Shown here one piece after another: positions 63,234 to 64,000 of a stretch of 64,000 nucleotides of DNA (its first letter is position 1; the number at the start of each line of letters is the position of its first letter). Under the pieces are notes generated by a model, which saw nothing but the letters and a program-made list of their open reading frames with translations, was not told where the DNA came from and did not search any database. The position numbers and the translations under genes were made by a program. The stretch lies in the NCBI RefSeq assembly GCF_000721175.1, contig NZ_JOEZ01000028.1:57858-121857 (forward strand). Reading direction: 5' to 3'. Origin of the DNA: Streptomyces anulatus (lineage in GTDB: Bacteria > Actinomycetota > Actinomycetes > Streptomycetales > Streptomycetaceae).

Positions 63234-63791
63234 CTACCCCTCCCGCCCGAGGACGTACTCCAGCTCCAGCTCGCCCCGCCCGCCCGGAGCGGGAATCCGC
63301 TGCCCGGAGGGGACGAACCCGAACCGCCGGTAGAAGGCGGCGGCCCGCGGGTTCTTCTCGTGCACGTAGAGGCGCACCCGCTCCAGCCGCGGCGAGGACA
63401 GCGACCAGGCCCACGCGACGGCCTCCCGGAACAGCGCGTCCGTCACCCCGGTCCCCCGCGCCTCGGGCCGGACGAACACACCGACCAGGTGTGCCTGGTC
63501 CACCTCAGCGGCCTCCCCGAAGCGCACATCGTCCTCGGGGCTCTCGACGAGCACGGTGACCGTCCCCGCCCACACTCCCTCGGGCGACTCCGCGACGAAC
63601 TGACGGACCCGCCCGCCCTCGGCCGCCGCCGCAGCAGACCGCTCCTGCCAGTGGACGTCCGGCTTCGCCGCGGCCTCCTCGTACGACTCCAGGAACGCCA
63701 CAGGGGCCGCCGGATCCCTCAGGGCATCCAGCCGCAGCTGCCTGGCCTGCGGCCATTCGTCGGCCCGCACAGCACGCATCACATAGTCCAT
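63234..63791 (-). CDS. GNAT family N-acetyltransferase
   Basis: 185 residues with one GNAT fold. The acetyl-CoA loop is VRPEARGTGVTDALFREA and the C-terminal strands NPRAAAFYRRFGFVPSGQR are typical. ATG 63791 is chosen, with AAGG 4 bases upstream. It converges on the TraG-like gene and precedes nothing on its strand up to the rRNA terminator. Substrate is unknown. Confidence 0.85.
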   Translation of the reverse strand: MDYVMRAVRADEWPQARQLRLDALRDPAAPVAFLESYEEAAAKPDVHWQERSAAAAAEGGRVRQFVAESPEGVWAGTVTVLVESPEDDVRFGEAAEVDQAHLVGVFVRPEARGTGVTDALFREAVAWAWSLSSPRLERVRLYVHEKNPRAAAFYRRFGFVPSGQRIPAPGGRGELELEYVLGREG

Positions 63792-63914
63792 GCCTTGATC
63801 TTCGTCCTCCACCCGCCCACGCTCAACCGACTAAGGACCGACTGATCCCCAGCCAGGCCACCGCACCACGCCCACGCCCCGTCGTGCCCCGGTACTACCG
63901 CCCGGGAACGCAGA

Positions 63915-63944
63915 AAAGCCCCGCACCAAAAGGTGCGGGGCTTT
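63915..63944 (-). terminator. rRNA operon terminator
   Basis: AAAGCCCCGCACC and its complement GGTGCGGGGCTTT form a 13-bp stem around a 4-base loop, just beyond the 5S gene on the minus strand, followed in that direction by a short T-run. Confidence 0.88.
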
Positions 63945-63957
63945 CCCGGAAAAATTG

Positions 63958-64000
63958 TTCGGCGGCGTCCTACTCTCCCACAGGGTCCCCCCTGCAGTAC
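63958..64000 (-). rRNA. 5S rRNA, 3' end (partial)
   Basis: The minus strand reads GTACTGCAGGGGGGACCCTG then GGGAGAGTAGGACGCCGCCG, the conserved 3' end of Streptomyces 5S rRNA. The rest of the gene, and the 23S and 16S genes, lie beyond the window. A terminator hairpin follows at 63915-63944. Confidence 0.93.

Overview
The window looks like chromosomal DNA of a Streptomyces species. GC is very high, third codon positions are almost all G or C, GTG starts and ATGA/GTGA gene overlaps are frequent, and the gene set contains actinomycete or Streptomyces hallmarks: GlnR, Nur, the WhiG anti-sigma factor RsiG, mycothiol synthase, XRE/DUF397/ATPase modules and a pst operon behind a PHO box. Most of it reads as conserved core chromosome, not an island. 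No transposase, integrase, CRISPR array or tRNA was seen.

Layout. 1-3.5 kb: two TetR genes divergent from an ABC-2 drug exporter, with two palindromic operators between them. 3.5-9.4 kb: Eis-like acetyltransferase, asparaginase, rsiG, dtd, YgfZ-like protein, nur, nitrobindin and a 33-residue membrane protein. 9.4-16 kb: a sulfur-handling block (frameshifted ORF, DsrE, DUF3099, DUF1416, rhodanese with a small leader peptide), an LmeA-like lipoprotein-type protein, a Gln-rich membrane protein, a MoaD/ThiS protein and a hydrolase. 16-21.6 kb: glnR, a LacI regulator, an HtrA-like protease and an adjoining two-component system. 21.6-32.4 kb: a secreted PI-PLC-like enzyme, a fascin-like protein, an XRE/DUF397/ATPase module, cupin and AraC regulators, a secreted 5'-nucleotidase, mshD and a MerR regulator. 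32.4-33.4 kb: a GntR regulator with a decayed ABC partner. 33.7-43.7 kb: a phosphate block (ppk, CHAD, NUDIX, pstSCAB, Pit and DUF47). 43.8-47 kb: csoR, small proteins and a PAP2 phosphatase. 47.3-63.2 kb: a type IV secretion-like locus. 63.2-64 kb: an acetyltransferase, the rrn terminator and the 3' end of a 5S rRNA gene.

How the genes work together. The phosphate block makes, stores and imports phosphate: ppk and the CHAD protein handle polyphosphate, PstSCAB is the high-affinity importer under a visible PHO box, Pit/DUF47 is the low-affinity route, and the nucleotidase releases phosphate from extracellular nucleotides. GlnR adds nitrogen control. RsiG links c-di-GMP to sporulation sigma factor WhiG. 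Nur and CsoR handle nickel and copper.

The most unusual part is 48.5-63.2 kb. A VirB2/VirB8/VirB6/VirB4/TraG-like gene set, with a lytic transglycosylase-NlpC/P60 protein, lies beside two paralogous cassettes. Each cassette has a DUF1023-type alpha/beta hydrolase followed, by overlap or near contact, by a related small lipoprotein. One hydrolase is fused to a membrane domain and a pilin-like helix. No relaxase is present and the TraG-like protein lacks a P-loop. I infer a protein-export or envelope-remodelling system with effector/lipoprotein partner pairs, not a DNA-transfer system. This is a hypothesis from sequence only.
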